Origin: Mycobacterium malmoense
GTDB taxonomy: Bacteria > Actinomycetota > Actinomycetes > Mycobacteriales > Mycobacteriaceae
Assembly: GCF_019645855.1 (NCBI RefSeq)
Contig: NZ_CP080999.1
Span: forward strand, 4,588,001-4,652,000
Length of the DNA stretch: 64,000 nt
Direction of reading: 5' to 3'
Below the pieces are notes generated by a model. The model worked only from the letters and a program-made list of their open reading frames with translations, had not been told where the DNA came from and did no database searches. Below are positions 8,195 to 17,317 of this stretch, one piece after another. Numbering within the stretch: the first letter of the stretch is position 1; the number at the start of each line of letters is the position of its first letter. Made by a program: the position numbers and the translations under genes.

Positions 8195-9391
8195 TCAGCC
8201 CCAGCTCAGTGGTAGCGACTTGAGCGCAAACGTTTTCGACGGGTATTTGATGTCGGGGGTGTAGCCCGGTGGTAGTTCGAAGTCGGGGATCTGCTTGAGC
8301 CATTCGTCAACAATGATGGTCAGTTCTATCCGCGCCAGGTGGGAACCCAAGCAGCGGTGTGGCCCACCACCAAATCCCCAATGTCGGTGCACCTTTCCGT
8401 CCATGACCAGCTCATCGGTGGAGATCTCGTCGCTGCCGTCGCGGTTGATCGCGGCCGTACATAACCGCACCGGTGTGCCTGGGGGAAGCGTCATGCCGCC
8501 CACGTTGACGAAATCGGTGGTAACCCGGGCCGCCAATGGCGCCGACGGCTCAAGTCGGACGATCTCTTCGATGAAGACCTTGACCTGCTCTGGTTTATCG
8601 CGAAGCTCTTGGCGCAGTTGCGGTTTGCGCGCCAATTCGAAGAGCGAGAAACCGATCGCCGCGGCCACCGTGTCCAGACCAGACAGAATCAGCAGGTGAC
8701 TCATGCCGAGTAGCTCGAGGTCAGTGAGATCGCCCGGACCGGTCATCACTTGCGACAACAGGTCAGTGCCCGGGCTCCGTCGGCGGTGTTGGATGGCGTC
8801 GTTGAAATATGTCAACAGCTCGTACCCTTCGGGCTGGCCGGCCACCGCGGCGTCCTTCCAGCCGATCACACGATCTCGGTCCTCCAGCGGCAGCCCGTAG
8901 AGGTCCATGAACACCCCGAACGGGTAGAGGCGCGCGAAATCCGCCATCGCCTCGCACTCGCCCCGGCCGGCGAGGGCAGCGATCATTTCGGTGGCATGGC
9001 GCTGCATCACGGGCCGCGACTTACTCAAGGCGTGCGGGCTGAAGTACGGTTGCAGGATTTTTCGGTAGCGCGTGTGCTCGGGAGGGTCGAACGCCGAAGG
9101 CAACACCGGCACCGGGCTGCCGGGGGGTTGAAGCGCCAAATGTGCCGAGAAGAGGTTGGCGTTGCATAGCGCTGACAGCACGTCCTCGCGGCGGGTCAGG
9201 TAGTAGGCGCCGTTCATGAACACGACCGGCCCGGCGTCCCGCAACGCCTTCCAGCCGACACCTCGATCGGCGGCCATCGGTAACGTGGAATGCTCCAGCC
9301 GCGGCAGGTGGAACGTCCCCGACTGGCTTTCACCGAGAGCGCGACCTGAGTAGGTTTTATTCGAATTGACTTCTGGTGCACTAAAATTCAT
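8195..9391 (-). CDS. Cytochrome P450
   Basis: A bacterial class I P450 of about 398 residues. The heme-binding loop is WGFGGGPHRCLGSHLARIE with Cys347 as thiolate ligand; the ExxR of helix K is EEIVR; the I-helix reads LSGLDTVAAA, keeping the acid-threonine pair though with Ser for the usual Ala/Gly. Also visible are FDPPEHTRYRKILQPYFSP and the C-terminal FALKSLPL. ATG at 9391 is preferred over the upstream open frame because homologous P450s begin close to this point. No ferredoxin or reductase is adjacent, so redox partners must come from elsewhere. Substrate unknown. Confidence 0.93.
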   Translation of the reverse strand: MNFSAPEVNSNKTYSGRALGESQSGTFHLPRLEHSTLPMAADRGVGWKALRDAGPVVFMNGAYYLTRREDVLSALCNANLFSAHLALQPPGSPVPVLPSAFDPPEHTRYRKILQPYFSPHALSKSRPVMQRHATEMIAALAGRGECEAMADFARLYPFGVFMDLYGLPLEDRDRVIGWKDAAVAGQPEGYELLTYFNDAIQHRRRSPGTDLLSQVMTGPGDLTDLELLGMSHLLILSGLDTVAAAIGFSLFELARKPQLRQELRDKPEQVKVFIEEIVRLEPSAPLAARVTTDFVNVGGMTLPPGTPVRLCTAAINRDGSDEISTDELVMDGKVHRHWGFGGGPHRCLGSHLARIELTIIVDEWLKQIPDFELPPGYTPDIKYPSKTFALKSLPLSWG

Positions 9392-9673
9392 TGTCAACTC
9401 ACCCGCAGTGCGACAGGTCGGGTGAGGTGAGCTGCGCATGCAGCCATGACTCGTCCTCCAAGACATCGATGTTGGGAAATAGACCGACGCCGTGGGTGTC
9501 GTGCATGTCTGGTCAGACGGCTTGGCCCGCTACGGCCGCGGGCGATTCAGCACGATCAGGCAGGATCCGGTGATCGCCTTCGCGCATCGACGCCGCAGCG
9601 TCAAGGCAAAGCTGGTGTGTGTGTTGGCCTTACAGGGCCGAGCCAGACGGCGCGACAGCCCGGCACTGGCCTA
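9392..9673. other. Non-coding spacer upstream of the P450 gene
   Basis: About 280 bases without a convincing gene on either strand. Short open frames here lack family motifs and a good ribosome site. It should contain the P450 promoter, but I see no clear operator. Confidence 0.4.
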
Positions 9674-10135
9674 TCAGCAGCGAACGACGCAGAACTGGGT
9701 CAACGTGTCTCGGTTGTCAAGAGCGGCCACGGATACAGCCCAGAGGGTGCCGCTCGGCTGAAACTCTGGGGCGGCAAACGACGCCGGCAACGCCACCCAG
9801 TCCGATTGAGGCGACAAGTAGATCCAACTGGTCGGCCGGTCACGCGTCATCCACATGTTGCGGAACGGCTTCTTATTCGTCGGTGTAGAGCCCGACGAAA
9901 CGCCATGTTCCAGACGGCTGATGGATTGGGCGGCAGCGTGACGCTGCACCGGGCCGGCATGCGCTTGGACACCTTGGGCCGCATGAGTCCACGCCGCCGG
10001 CTCCGGCAATGTCGCCGCGGAGAACTGTGGACGCAATGAGGAACCTGCGATCACGGCAACGAACAGGCTCAGCACGGCGACGATTGCGATGGTCAACTGC
10101 CATCGTCGAGTCGTACCAGCGCTCCGAAGATCCAC
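9674..10135 (-). CDS. Hypothetical single-span or secreted protein
   Basis: An open frame of about 153 residues from a GTG at 10135 (TTG starts exist upstream). Residues 12-34 form a hydrophobic anchor or signal (WQLTIAIVAVLSLFVAVIAG) preceded by TTRR, followed by an Ala/Pro/His-rich stretch and a more ordered end (PTSWIYLSPQSDWVALPASF). I do not recognise the family. A positive N-terminus followed by one helix argues that it is real and exported or membrane-anchored. There is no strong ribosome site and the middle looks low-complexity, so it may be decayed or spurious. Confidence 0.4.
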   Translation of the reverse strand: MDLRSAGTTRRWQLTIAIVAVLSLFVAVIAGSSLRPQFSAATLPEPAAWTHAAQGVQAHAGPVQRHAAAQSISRLEHGVSSGSTPTNKKPFRNMWMTRDRPTSWIYLSPQSDWVALPASFAAPEFQPSGTLWAVSVAALDNRDTLTQFCVVRC

Positions 10136-10325
10136 GGTGGCACGACTGTACAAACACAAGGCCTGAGCAGCAACCCGAGCGAGCTGTGAAAGCGATCAAA
10201 GTCCGGTGTCGTCTCATGAAGTGACGATCGATTAGCGGCTAGCCTTCGGACCATCCGCGGGACCGGCGCCTGTGACAGCGTTTCGACTATGTCACTGGTT
10301 GACGCTGCGAGAGACCGGCGCCGCG

Positions 10326-10357
10326 GATTGGCCCCCTTCTCGCGAAGGGGGCCAATC
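10326..10357 (-). terminator. Perfect 14-bp hairpin, probable terminator
   Basis: GATTGGCCCCCTTC (10326-10339) and its exact complement (10344-10357) flank a 4-base loop, 44 bases past the stop of the minus-strand gene ending at 10401. There is no T-tract on that side, so this would be a U-less mycobacterial-type terminator. Confidence 0.6.
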
Positions 10358-10400
10358 GCCGTGGGCGGTCACCGGCTCGCATCGGCGACCACTATCGGAC

Positions 10401-11621
10401 TCACAGCAACTTGAGGAGCGCGGCGACCAGCGACCCAATATTGCTTGCCAACGCTCCGCCGAAGTTGGCCAACATTGATGGGAGGTTCGACAGGACCGAG
10501 GGGATGCTTTGCAGCAGCGCAGTCAATTGACCGCCGATGCCGTTAATGACGGGAGTCAGGTTTGGCCAGCCATTGATCAGCTGGTTCGCGAAGTCCTGGA
10601 TTGCCACCCCGAGGCCGCCGCCGTTCGCGACGTTTTGCGCATTGGGCGCGACTATTTCTTTCGCTAGACCCGGAAGGATGGTGGTCAACCATTGCTGGAC
10701 GAAGCCATTGCCGGCGCCCAGCCTCGCCACAAACGCTCCACTGCTGAACACGCCGCCGGACGGTGGCGAAAGTTTACTTGCCGAAGTCCCATTGAGGAAA
10801 GCGTTCAGCATTGCGCCGGGCGTATTGATCAGGTTGGTCACTGCCCCCACCGTGTCGCCTGCCTCCCATGCGTTGTACGCATTTTGCAGGCTTGTACCAA
10901 GTCCAAAGACAAACGGTTGCTCCCATATCGAGTTAGCCCAGTTCCCACCAACGGCTGTGAGCATTGTGGTCGCAGCGTAGTTGTACCCGTTGGTGAGATT
11001 TTGTAACGCGTACCCGGGGATCTGCGGAATAGCTTCAAGCGGTAACAAAATATGTGCTTCGGCCGAAGTCAGGGTGTCGGACCAAAGGCTTAGGAATCCA
11101 GGCTGGATTTTGCCAGACATTATCTCGTTCACTGCCGACTCAATGGCCGGAACGCCGTTCCAAACATCGATAACGCCTCGCGCCGCAGATTGGTAATCGC
11201 CGACATAATCGCTCGCATACTGCACAAAGTTCGCGGCGACCTGCTGCGCGACCGGAAATGGAACCTTGCTCCATCCGTTGAGAATGTATCGCAGATTGGT
11301 TCCCAGGTTTTGAAATGTGGTTACATACGTCTGGACGATTAGGTTCTGAGCGATCGGACTGAAGACATCGCTCAGGGTGCCTGCGGGCACTGCGGCCGCG
11401 CTTGCTCCGCTTGCGAGTGAGGCGAGTTCGCTTTCCACGCCGGAGAACAGGTCAACCATGCCGCTGGCGGCATCGGTGAGTCGGATATTGGACAAGCTGA
11501 CTTGCCAGAGCTGCTGGGCCAACTGACGGTCGGGCAGGTGCTGGGTCACCGGCGCGACGGTGATGATGCCGGCGGCGAGGGCCACTCCAGCGGTGATGCG
11601 GGGGCGGGCTGCGAGGTCCAC
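10401..11621 (-). CDS. Secreted Ala/Asn-rich mycobacterial protein of unknown function
   Basis: About 406 residues. The start is most likely the GTG at 11621, six bases after AAAGGAG; ATGs at 11627 and 11648 fit the ribosome site less well. The N-terminus ARPRITAGVALAAGIITVAP is a short hydrophobic export-like segment, then HLPDRQLAQQ and a long small-residue-rich helical body (TLSDVFSPIAQNL, NIGSLVAALLKLL). This layout belongs to a mycobacteria-specific group often found with PE/PPE genes, but no PE or PPE N-terminal domain is visible. Lower-GC stretches and AT-rich upstream DNA differ from neighbours. Function unknown; it is probably surface-exposed or exported. Confidence 0.75.
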   Translation of the reverse strand: MDLAARPRITAGVALAAGIITVAPVTQHLPDRQLAQQLWQVSLSNIRLTDAASGMVDLFSGVESELASLASGASAAAVPAGTLSDVFSPIAQNLIVQTYVTTFQNLGTNLRYILNGWSKVPFPVAQQVAANFVQYASDYVGDYQSAARGVIDVWNGVPAIESAVNEIMSGKIQPGFLSLWSDTLTSAEAHILLPLEAIPQIPGYALQNLTNGYNYAATTMLTAVGGNWANSIWEQPFVFGLGTSLQNAYNAWEAGDTVGAVTNLINTPGAMLNAFLNGTSASKLSPPSGGVFSSGAFVARLGAGNGFVQQWLTTILPGLAKEIVAPNAQNVANGGGLGVAIQDFANQLINGWPNLTPVINGIGGQLTALLQSIPSVLSNLPSMLANFGGALASNIGSLVAALLKLL

Positions 11622-11800
11622 GACCATCTCCTTTGATCGAAGGGTCAAAATTCGGATGGCCAGAACGTAGCTGAGAACGACCTAAGTTTCGGGAGAGTTT
11701 GGGTGATATTGACCAGGTTCGTCCTGCAAACATCGCGTGTCGCAAACTATGTGAGGCAATGAAATCAATGTTCGTAGATATTTTGAAAAGCCTATAGTTA

Positions 11801-11810
11801 CCCCCCCCCC
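11801..11810. repeat. C10 homopolymer in the 11622-12070 intergenic region
   Basis: A run of ten C lies about 180 bases upstream of the minus-strand secreted-protein gene, in a locally AT-rich stretch. The whole 11622-12070 gap (about 450 bases) otherwise contains only short open frames with no recognisable features, plus the promoter region for that gene. Long homopolymers slip during replication and sequencing, so the exact count is uncertain. Confidence 0.6.
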
Positions 11811-12070
11811 GGAATTTTAGTTCAGAGCGTAACTATCCGAGGGCGATCCCCGGCGTATGTTTGCCATACCTTCGCGGCACAACCAGCAAACCGACCCGCC
11901 GAGCCGCACCTCAAAGACATCCGGCGGTGATCGATCCCACCCCGCGCTAGACGTCATCACTATGACCCGTGACGACATTGGTCCTGCGACGTCGCCGACA
12001 CGCACAAAGTCGTGAACCGCGACACGGGTCGACCCGTCGCGGAGGGCGGTACCAACTCCCAACCCGCCGG

Positions 12071-12883
12071 TTACCCCTCGCGTTTCTTGGACCGAATCGC
12101 CTTGCCCGCCACGGTCCCGCCGTCGACCGGCAGCACCGTCCCCGTGACATAGCGTGACCGGTCGCTGGCGAAATACAGTGCCGCCTCGGCGATGTCCTCG
12201 GGTGTGCCCTCGCGCTTCAGCGGACGGTCGGCCCGCATCGTCTCGCGGATCGCCGCCTCATACCGCTGGACCTGCTCCTGATCCATTTTCGCCGCCGACG
12301 TCGCCAACAGCGGCGTGGGGATATTGCCCGGCGCGATCGCGTTGACCCGAATCTCGTAGTACGCCAACTCAATCGCCGAGGACTTGGTGAACTGGATGAC
12401 CGCCGCTTTCGACGCCCGGTAAGTCATCACGCCGCCGCCGGCCTGGATCCCGCCGATCGAGGTCAGGTTGATGATCGATCCGCCGCCGTGGGCGGCCATG
12501 TGCCGAGCCGCGTCGCGGGTACCCGCCATCACGCCCAGCACGTTGACCGCCATGATGCGGTGGAAATCGGCGAGATCGTCGTCGAGGAATCGCCGATGCA
12601 TCGTGCCCGAGACTCCGGCGTTGTTCACCATCACGTGCAGGCCGCCAAATTTCTCGACGGCCGCGGCCACCAGCGTCCCGACCTGCTCGGGATCGGAGAC
12701 GTCCGTCCGCCAAAACAGAGCGTCCGGACCCAGCTCCGCGGCCAGCACCTCACCTTTATCGGTTTCGACGTCGGCTATGACGACCCGCGCGCCCTCGGCC
12801 ACAAACTTCTCCACCGTGCCGCGACCGATCCCGGAGGCCCCGCCGGTGACGATGGCTACTTTGCCGGACAGTTCGTTGACCAC
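12071..12883 (-). CDS. Short-chain dehydrogenase/reductase (SDR)
   Basis: A classical SDR of 270 residues. Cofactor motif VTGGASGIGRG at about 12-22, VNNAGVSGT near 86, catalytic Ser in NLTSIGG, and YRASK as the Tyr-Lys pair. DVETDK after beta-2 with an Asp suggests NAD(H) preference. The C-terminal YVTGTVLPVDGG is typical of the FabG-like branch. The start is GTG at 12883. It is divergent from the NmrA-like gene at 13068 and has no operon partner on its own strand. Substrate (an alcohol/ketone pair) is unknown. Confidence 0.92.
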   Translation of the reverse strand: MVNELSGKVAIVTGGASGIGRGTVEKFVAEGARVVIADVETDKGEVLAAELGPDALFWRTDVSDPEQVGTLVAAAVEKFGGLHVMVNNAGVSGTMHRRFLDDDLADFHRIMAVNVLGVMAGTRDAARHMAAHGGGSIINLTSIGGIQAGGGVMTYRASKAAVIQFTKSSAIELAYYEIRVNAIAPGNIPTPLLATSAAKMDQEQVQRYEAAIRETMRADRPLKREGTPEDIAEAALYFASDRSRYVTGTVLPVDGGTVAGKAIRSKKREG

Positions 12884-13067
12884 ACGACGAGTTAATCGGC
12901 GTCAACGGTGTTAAGTCAAGCAGTTGATTTAAGCACGCGGCGAACGGCTCGGTCGCGGCCTTACCTCCAGAGTTTGGTATGACTACGACCCCCACGGGTT
13001 CGCTCGGCGGGCGCGCGGGCGATGCTGAAGGCGCAGGGTCATCGCACAATCGTCGAAAGGCGTGAAC

Positions 13068-13835
13068 ATGAAGGTCTTGGTTGTCGGCGGCAGCGGACTC
13101 ATCGGATCGCAGGTTGTGGCCATGCTCACCGAGCTGGGACACGAGGCCGTCCCGGCCTCGCCGAGCTCGGGTGTCAACACCATCACCGGCGAAGGTCTCG
13201 CCGCAGCCGCCGCCGGCGCGCACACCGTGGTGGACGTGTCGAACTCGCCGTCCTTCGCCGACGACGACGTGCTGCGCTTCTTCACCACCTCCACCGGCAA
13301 CCTCCTCGATGCGGAGCGGGCCGCCGACGTGCCGCACCACGTCGCGCTTTCGATCGTGGGCACCGACCGCGTCCCGGAAAGTGGCTACCTGCGGGCCAAA
13401 ACCGCCCAGGAGAAGCTGATCGAGGAGTCGGGAACCCCGTATTCAATCGTGCGGGCGACGCAGTTCTTCGAATTCGTCACCGCCATCGCGGATTCGGCAA
13501 CTGACGGGGATACGGTTCGCCTGCCGCACGCGGCGATCCAGCCCATCGCGGCCGAGGACGTCGCCACCGCCGTCACCCGCGCAACGGTCGGGCCGCCGGT
13601 CAACGGGATCGTCAACGTCGCCGGCCCGGAAAAGTTCGGTATGGACGACTTCATCCGGACCGGCCTTGCCGCCTACGGCGATCAACGCCAGGTGGTGACC
13701 GACGCTACGGCCCGCTACTTCGGTGCGGTGCTCGACGACCACAGCATCGTTCCCTTCGATGACGAAGAGGCAATCATCTACCCGACCCGCTTCAGCGATT
13801 GGCTGGCCTCTCGCGCGTCCAGCGGTAGACGGTAA
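13068..13835 (+). CDS. NmrA/atypical SDR-family NAD(P)-binding protein
   Basis: About 255 residues. The Rossmann motif VVGGSGLIGSQVV is at the N-terminus; HHVALSIVGTDRVPESGYLR, YSIVRATQFFEFV and NVAGPEKFGMDDFI match the NmrA-like/NAD-dependent epimerase group that senses or reduces small molecules. ATG at 13068 is chosen because GAAAGG lies 7 bases upstream; the GTG two codons earlier is also possible. It is divergent from the SDR at 12071. Many mycobacterial homologues are annotated only as NAD(P)H-binding proteins, and no specific reaction can be assigned. Confidence 0.88.
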   Translation: MKVLVVGGSGLIGSQVVAMLTELGHEAVPASPSSGVNTITGEGLAAAAAGAHTVVDVSNSPSFADDDVLRFFTTSTGNLLDAERAADVPHHVALSIVGTDRVPESGYLRAKTAQEKLIEESGTPYSIVRATQFFEFVTAIADSATDGDTVRLPHAAIQPIAAEDVATAVTRATVGPPVNGIVNVAGPEKFGMDDFIRTGLAAYGDQRQVVTDATARYFGAVLDDHSIVPFDDEEAIIYPTRFSDWLASRASSGRR

Positions 13836-13935
13836 GTGAGCGGACCCAACACCTGTCAGCAGTTGCGCTGCGGCTAACACCCGAGCACGGTATAAGGCGC
13901 CGGGGGACGAGTCGACCGACGACGAGGAGCAATCA

Positions 13936-15504
13936 ATGCCGGTGCTACCCCCAAGCGGGGTTCCCTTCGACGGGACGCGGCTCACCAGGCGCGGCTTCAT
14001 CGCCGCCGGCATCGCCGGTGGATTGGCACTGACGGCGTGCGGCGAATCCAAACCTCAGGCCGCGGGCAGTGCCGCCCAAATGGCGGCCGCCATCGCCGCC
14101 GCCGAGGCGGCACGGCCACACAGTGGGCGCACCGTGACGGCCAGCCTGGCGCCCCAGCAGACTCAGATCGACCTGGGTGGACCGATCGTCCGTACGTTGG
14201 CCTTCGGCAACACCATCCCAGGACCGTTGATCCGGGCCAAGATTGGCGACGAGCTTGTCGTTACGGTTTCAAATCGACTCGACCATCCGACATCGGTGCA
14301 TTGGCACGGCATAACACTGCGCAACGATATGGACGGCGCCGAGCCCGCCACCCCGAACATCCCGGCCGGCCAGGACTTCACTTACCGGTTCTCTGTCCCG
14401 GATTCGGGCACCTACTGGGGCCATCCGCACACCGGCCTGGACGAGGACACGGGTCTTTATCTACCCGTCATCGTCGATGATCCTACCGAGGGCAACTACG
14501 ACGCCGATTGGATTGTCGTTCTTGATGATTGGACCGAAGGGGTCGGAAAAACCCCTCAGCAGCTCTACGCCGAACTGACGAGCCCGAACAAACCGAGCAT
14601 GCCGACAACCTCGACAACTACTACCGTCCCCACGCCCTCGACAAGCCCGACAACGTCGACGACCCGAACGTCGGGGGGCAACGTCGCCCGAAGCGACCTG
14701 CTTGGCGGCGACGCCGGAGAAATCTCCTACCCATACTATCTGATCAACGGCCGAATCCCGGCCGCCCCCACCACCTTCAACGCGAAACCGGGCCAGCGAA
14801 TTAGGATCCGCTTCATAAATGCCGGCTCCGACACCGCATTTCGGGTCGCCCTGGCGGGCCATTCGATGACGGTCACGCACACCGACGGCTACCCCGTGGC
14901 GCCGACCCAGGTCGACGCCCTGCTCATCGGCATGGCCGAGCGCTACGACGTAGTAGTGACCGCGGCCGACGGCGTCTTTCCGCTGGTTGCTCTGGCGGAA
15001 GGAAAAGGCGCGCTGGCACGTGCACTGCTGACTACGGGGGCCGGCAGCCCACCCGACCCACAATTTCAACCAGCCGAACTCGGCAAGCGGGTGGGAACCG
15101 TCGAGATGTTCACCGCCACAACGCCGGTCAACTTGGGTCGGCCCGAGCCGGGCCTCAACCTCCCGGTCGTCTTGGGCGGCAACATGATGCAGTACAACTG
15201 GATGATCAACGGCGAGCCCTACAGCAAGACCGACCCGTTGCACGTACGGCAGGGCCAACGACCCACCCTCACGTTCGACAACACCACGACGATGTATCAC
15301 CCAATTCACCTGCACGGTCACACTTTCCAGTTGCTTAAGGCCGACGGCAGTCCCGGCGCGCGCAAGGACACCGTGATCGTGCTGCCCAGGCAGAAGATCG
15401 TCGCCGTGCTGGTCGCCGACAATCCCGGTACGTGGGTGATGCACTGCCACAATACCTATCACCAGTTCGCCGGCATGCAGACGCGGCTAGACTACGTCTT
15501 CTGA
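13936..15504 (+). CDS. Tat-exported lipoprotein multicopper oxidase
   Basis: A 522-residue multicopper oxidase. Residues 17-35 carry a twin-arginine signal (TRRGF) and lipobox LTAC with Cys35, so it should be a Tat-exported lipoprotein. The copper ligands appear in order: VHWHG, GHPHTG, HPIHLHGHTF and HCHNTYHQFAGM, covering T2/T3 and T1 sites. A Thr/Pro/Ser-rich linker at about 225-245 separates cupredoxin domains. Ribosome site AGGAG precedes the ATG. It resembles mycobacterial MmcO, which oxidises Cu(I) for copper tolerance, but laccase-like action on organic substrates is possible. It converges on the next operon with a 2-base gap. Confidence 0.93.
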   Translation: MPVLPPSGVPFDGTRLTRRGFIAAGIAGGLALTACGESKPQAAGSAAQMAAAIAAAEAARPHSGRTVTASLAPQQTQIDLGGPIVRTLAFGNTIPGPLIRAKIGDELVVTVSNRLDHPTSVHWHGITLRNDMDGAEPATPNIPAGQDFTYRFSVPDSGTYWGHPHTGLDEDTGLYLPVIVDDPTEGNYDADWIVVLDDWTEGVGKTPQQLYAELTSPNKPSMPTTSTTTTVPTPSTSPTTSTTRTSGGNVARSDLLGGDAGEISYPYYLINGRIPAAPTTFNAKPGQRIRIRFINAGSDTAFRVALAGHSMTVTHTDGYPVAPTQVDALLIGMAERYDVVVTAADGVFPLVALAEGKGALARALLTTGAGSPPDPQFQPAELGKRVGTVEMFTATTPVNLGRPEPGLNLPVVLGGNMMQYNWMINGEPYSKTDPLHVRQGQRPTLTFDNTTTMYHPIHLHGHTFQLLKADGSPGARKDTVIVLPRQKIVAVLVADNPGTWVMHCHNTYHQFAGMQTRLDYVF

Positions 15505-15506
15505 CT

Positions 15507-16328
15507 TCAGACCGTTGCGAAAAAGTCCAGCAGCAACTCGTTGACCGCTGCCGACTGCTCGATCTGCGGGCAGTGACCTGCCTCGCCGACCACCGCCGAG
15601 CGGGCGCCGTCGATCTGCTTGGCGATCTGCGCGGCCCAGCCGGACGGGAGAAGCTTGTCGTTTCCGCCCTCGACGACGAGCGTCGGGACGTCGATGCGCT
15701 CGTATGCCCGCGCGCTTGACGGAGTCGAGGACGGCGCGGTGCCGGGACGGCGAAATCGGGCCGCTGCCACGGCTTCCCAGGCGCCGGGTGCGATGCTCGA
15801 CTCATAGCGGCGCCGCACGTAGTCCTCGTCTGCAGGGTAGCCGGGGTGATAGAACAGCGCCTCGACGATGCGCCGCATCGCCGGCAGGGTGGCGTCGTAC
15901 TGTTGGAGCGCCTCGAAATGCCGGTTCTGCTGGATCTCCCCTCCCCCGCAGATGATTACCAGGCTACGCACCGGCAGCAGTGGTGTCTCCGACGTAGCGT
16001 CGGTGAGCAGGTTGATGGCACCCATCGAGTTGCCGACGAAGTGCGCCGAGTCGATGCCCAGGACCTCACAGAGGCGCGCCACATGCCGAATCCGCATGCC
16101 GCGGCCGTCGACGAAGTCGATGACCTTCGCCGACCGCCCGAACCCCAGCTGGTCGGGCGCCAGCACTCGGTACCGCTTAGCGAGGCCGGCGATGTTGCGT
16201 TCCCAGCCAAGCTCGGCGCTGCCGCCGAACTCGCCGCCGTGCAGCAGCACCACCGGGTCGCCGTCGCCCGCTTCCAGATAGCTGGTGACCAGGCCGTCGA
16301 CCGATTGGGTCTTGCGATGAATCCCCAT
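15507..16328 (-). CDS. Alpha/beta hydrolase, last gene of catabolic operon
   Basis: About 273 residues. The oxyanion segment is LLHGGEFGGSAE, the nucleophile elbow VGNSMGAIN (Ser), the acid lies near VPTLVVEGGNDKLLP and the His in GEAGHCPQIE. This resembles the meta-cleavage-product (C-C bond) hydrolase branch. The start overlaps the stop of the upstream cyclase gene (TAATG), so they are coupled. It is the second hydrolase of the operon (the other is at 23770), suggesting either a two-step pathway with two hydrolytic cleavages or a thioester/ester hydrolysis here. ATG at 16328 replaces a longer GC-rich open extension lacking homology. Confidence 0.9.
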   Translation of the reverse strand: MGIHRKTQSVDGLVTSYLEAGDGDPVVLLHGGEFGGSAELGWERNIAGLAKRYRVLAPDQLGFGRSAKVIDFVDGRGMRIRHVARLCEVLGIDSAHFVGNSMGAINLLTDATSETPLLPVRSLVIICGGGEIQQNRHFEALQQYDATLPAMRRIVEALFYHPGYPADEDYVRRRYESSIAPGAWEAVAAARFRRPGTAPSSTPSSARAYERIDVPTLVVEGGNDKLLPSGWAAQIAKQIDGARSAVVGEAGHCPQIEQSAAVNELLLDFFATV

Positions 16329-17317
16329 TACTTGATCGCGATCGGGTTCACCGGGGAACCCACGGCGCCAACAAATCTCAAAGGCGGCGCAACGAGCTGG
16401 AACTCGTAAACACCATCGGCGGCGCAGTCGGCTGCCAGCGCGGCGAGGTCCCAATACTCGCCGAGCATCAGCCCCATGTCGCGCAGACAGAGCAGATGGA
16501 AGGGCAAAAACACGCCCTGGACACCCGATACCGGGTCTTCGACCTGGAGGTTGTCGGAGGCGACGGCCGCGATCTCATGGTCGTGCAGCCACGAGGCGCA
16601 TCGCCAGTCCAGCCCGGAGTAGGGTTCGGTCTTGTTGCCGATCATGAGAAACCTTGTCCACCAACCGGTCCGGATCAGCACGATGTCGCCGCGCCCGACC
16701 GTCACACCCTGCGCGCGGATGACATCATCCAATTCCTCGGGGGTGATGGGATTTCCGTGCTCGAGGAAGACCTCCGCGCCGCGATGGCGCACCAAGTCCA
16801 GCAGCACGCCGCGCGAGGTGATGCCCTTGACGTCAACCTTCTCGATGCCGCAGTGGTAGGCCCCCATGCTGGTGACCGAACCCGCCGGGAAGCCGTTGTA
16901 GAGCTGATCGTCATAGTAGACGTGAGACAGCGCATCCCATTGGGTGGCCGCCTGCAACGGCATGATGATCATGTCGTCGTTGAACCGGAACAGATTGTCG
17001 ATGAGGTAGCCGCCCATCTGCTGCGCCCCCGGGTTCCGCGCCCAGCTGGGCCCGTACTGCGCCAGCGTGTTCACGTCGCCGCCGTCCACCGTCATGATAT
17101 GCACCGGATTGTGCCGAAAGTCGAAGGCGCCCTGCGGCCCCGACGAGCCGAAGTCGACACCGAGCGGGAACACCTTCCCATGCCGGACCAGGCTGGCGGC
17201 TTGCGCGACCTTATCCGCCGTGATGAAGTTCAGCGTGCCGAGCTCGTCGTCGGCTCCCCACCGGCCCCAGTTGGAGACGTCGCGAGCGACCCGCCGAAAG
17301 TCCGTCACGCTGGCCAT
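16328..17317 (-). CDS. Cyclase-family (kynurenine-formamidase-like) metal hydrolase
   Basis: 329 residues. The family's metal-binding motif appears as ATQWDALSHVYYDD (normally HxGTHxDxPxH), with QWD in place of THxD, and a later GRGDIVLIRTGWW is characteristic of the PF04199 cyclase family. These enzymes hydrolyse or lactonise small acids or amides. The gene overlaps both neighbours: 13 bases with the upstream SDR and 1 base with the downstream hydrolase. In the operon it could open a ring or lactone made by the flavin-dependent oxygenase (inference). Confidence 0.87.
   Translation of the reverse strand: MASVTDFRRVARDVSNWGRWGADDELGTLNFITADKVAQAASLVRHGKVFPLGVDFGSSGPQGAFDFRHNPVHIMTVDGGDVNTLAQYGPSWARNPGAQQMGGYLIDNLFRFNDDMIIMPLQAATQWDALSHVYYDDQLYNGFPAGSVTSMGAYHCGIEKVDVKGITSRGVLLDLVRHRGAEVFLEHGNPITPEELDDVIRAQGVTVGRGDIVLIRTGWWTRFLMIGNKTEPYSGLDWRCASWLHDHEIAAVASDNLQVEDPVSGVQGVFLPFHLLCLRDMGLMLGEYWDLAALAADCAADGVYEFQLVAPPLRFVGAVGSPVNPIAIK

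Noticed and set aside
11817..12062. 81-residue minus-strand open frame between the secreted protein and the SDR
   Set aside because: No motif, no ribosome site and poor composition.
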